This document shows positions 38,831 through 39,081 of a stretch of DNA of 39,081 nt, piece after piece. The notes beneath the pieces are model-generated. The model had not been told where the DNA came from. It saw nothing but the letters and a program-made list of their open reading frames with translations, and ran no database searches. Position 1 is the first letter of the stretch. Each line of letters begins with the position of its first letter. The translations under genes and the position numbers were made by a program. This DNA comes from Chara braunii (lineage: Eukaryota; Streptophyta; Charophyceae; Charales; Characeae), in the NCBI GenBank assembly GCA_003427395.1, contig BFEA01000352.1, positions 1,415,793 through 1,454,873 of the forward strand, read 5' to 3'.

Positions 38831-39081
38831 CACTCACACCCGCACCACAACTAATGCGAAAAAAAAACACAGAAGATTTGGCCGTGTTTGTTATCGGATA
38901 CATTCTAGCAGTACGAATGCGACTATGCCCTCAGTCAGGCACTTCCCCGACCATCTCTTTGGACGTCCTTTGGTACTGAGTGTATGCAGATGATATCTCT
39001 GGTCCGATACAGGCATAATGAGACGTAGTGCTGGTAGGTATGGCCCTCTGCGAATTTCTGACGACGTGCGGATAGCGCGCC
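38831..39081. other. Unassigned right edge
   Basis: Mixed sequence to the end of the window. No gene recognised. Confidence 0.5.

Overview
This window looks like repeat-dominated nuclear DNA from a large eukaryotic genome. It has long (CA)n, (CT)n, (GA)n and (TTA)n microsatellites, poly(T) runs of up to 55 bases, arrays of about 90-bp satellite, decayed LTR retrotransposons, MITEs and SINE-like inserts. I see no operons, no ribosome binding sites and no intact host gene. Two single N positions, inside the tandem arrays at about 16745 and 37357, fit a draft assembly of repeats. The gag-pol wording (for example the protease-RT-RNase H series at 27-29.6 kb) resembles what I remember of charophyte algae such as Chara. 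That is a recollection, not a test, and another repeat-rich plant or alga is possible.

Layout. 1-2.1 kb: microsatellites and two direct duplications. 2.1-7.1 kb: a nest of short retroposon copies on the minus strand (five SINE-like units ending in AATAAA-type signals and poly(A)), a TCGA-rich patch, inverted repeats, a tail-only poly(A) insertion with target duplication, and a 47-bp-arm hairpin. 7.2-9.8 kb: minus-strand gag-like remnant behind a putative LTR/leader. 10-13.8 kb: minus-strand Ty3/gypsy-like 3' half, in which a PHD-type zinc finger is joined to an integrase, then an integrase C-terminal domain and a highly acidic ORF. 15.2-19.4 kb: about 4.2 kb of satellite in three related subfamilies with higher-order structure. 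19.4-22.2 kb: purine tract and two copies of a retroposon with a (TTA)n tail. 22.6-22.9 kb: a row of related hairpins whose stems covary. 24.2-25.3 kb: GC-rich degenerate repeats.

25.4-31.2 kb: plus-strand decayed Ty3/gypsy-like gag-pol (RGG-rich gag, CCHC knuckle, protease with mutated DTG, RT with YIDD, RNase H, integrase zinc domain in a 726-bp tandem duplication). 31.5-32.9 kb: three copies of a hAT-like MITE, two with perfect 8-bp target duplications. 33.0-33.5 kb: a gag N-terminal fragment. 34.4-36.2 kb: a chromovirus remnant (RNase H, integrase, chromodomain). 36.9-38.0 kb: five copies of a roughly 210-bp tandem repeat. The end holds shared retroposon sequence and a (GA)n tract.

The coding pieces do not act together as a pathway. 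They are parts of at least three LTR retrotransposons, each broken by stops and frameshifts. The least explained signals are the covarying hairpin row at 22.6 kb, the PHD-integrase fusion, the MITE cluster and the higher-order satellite.
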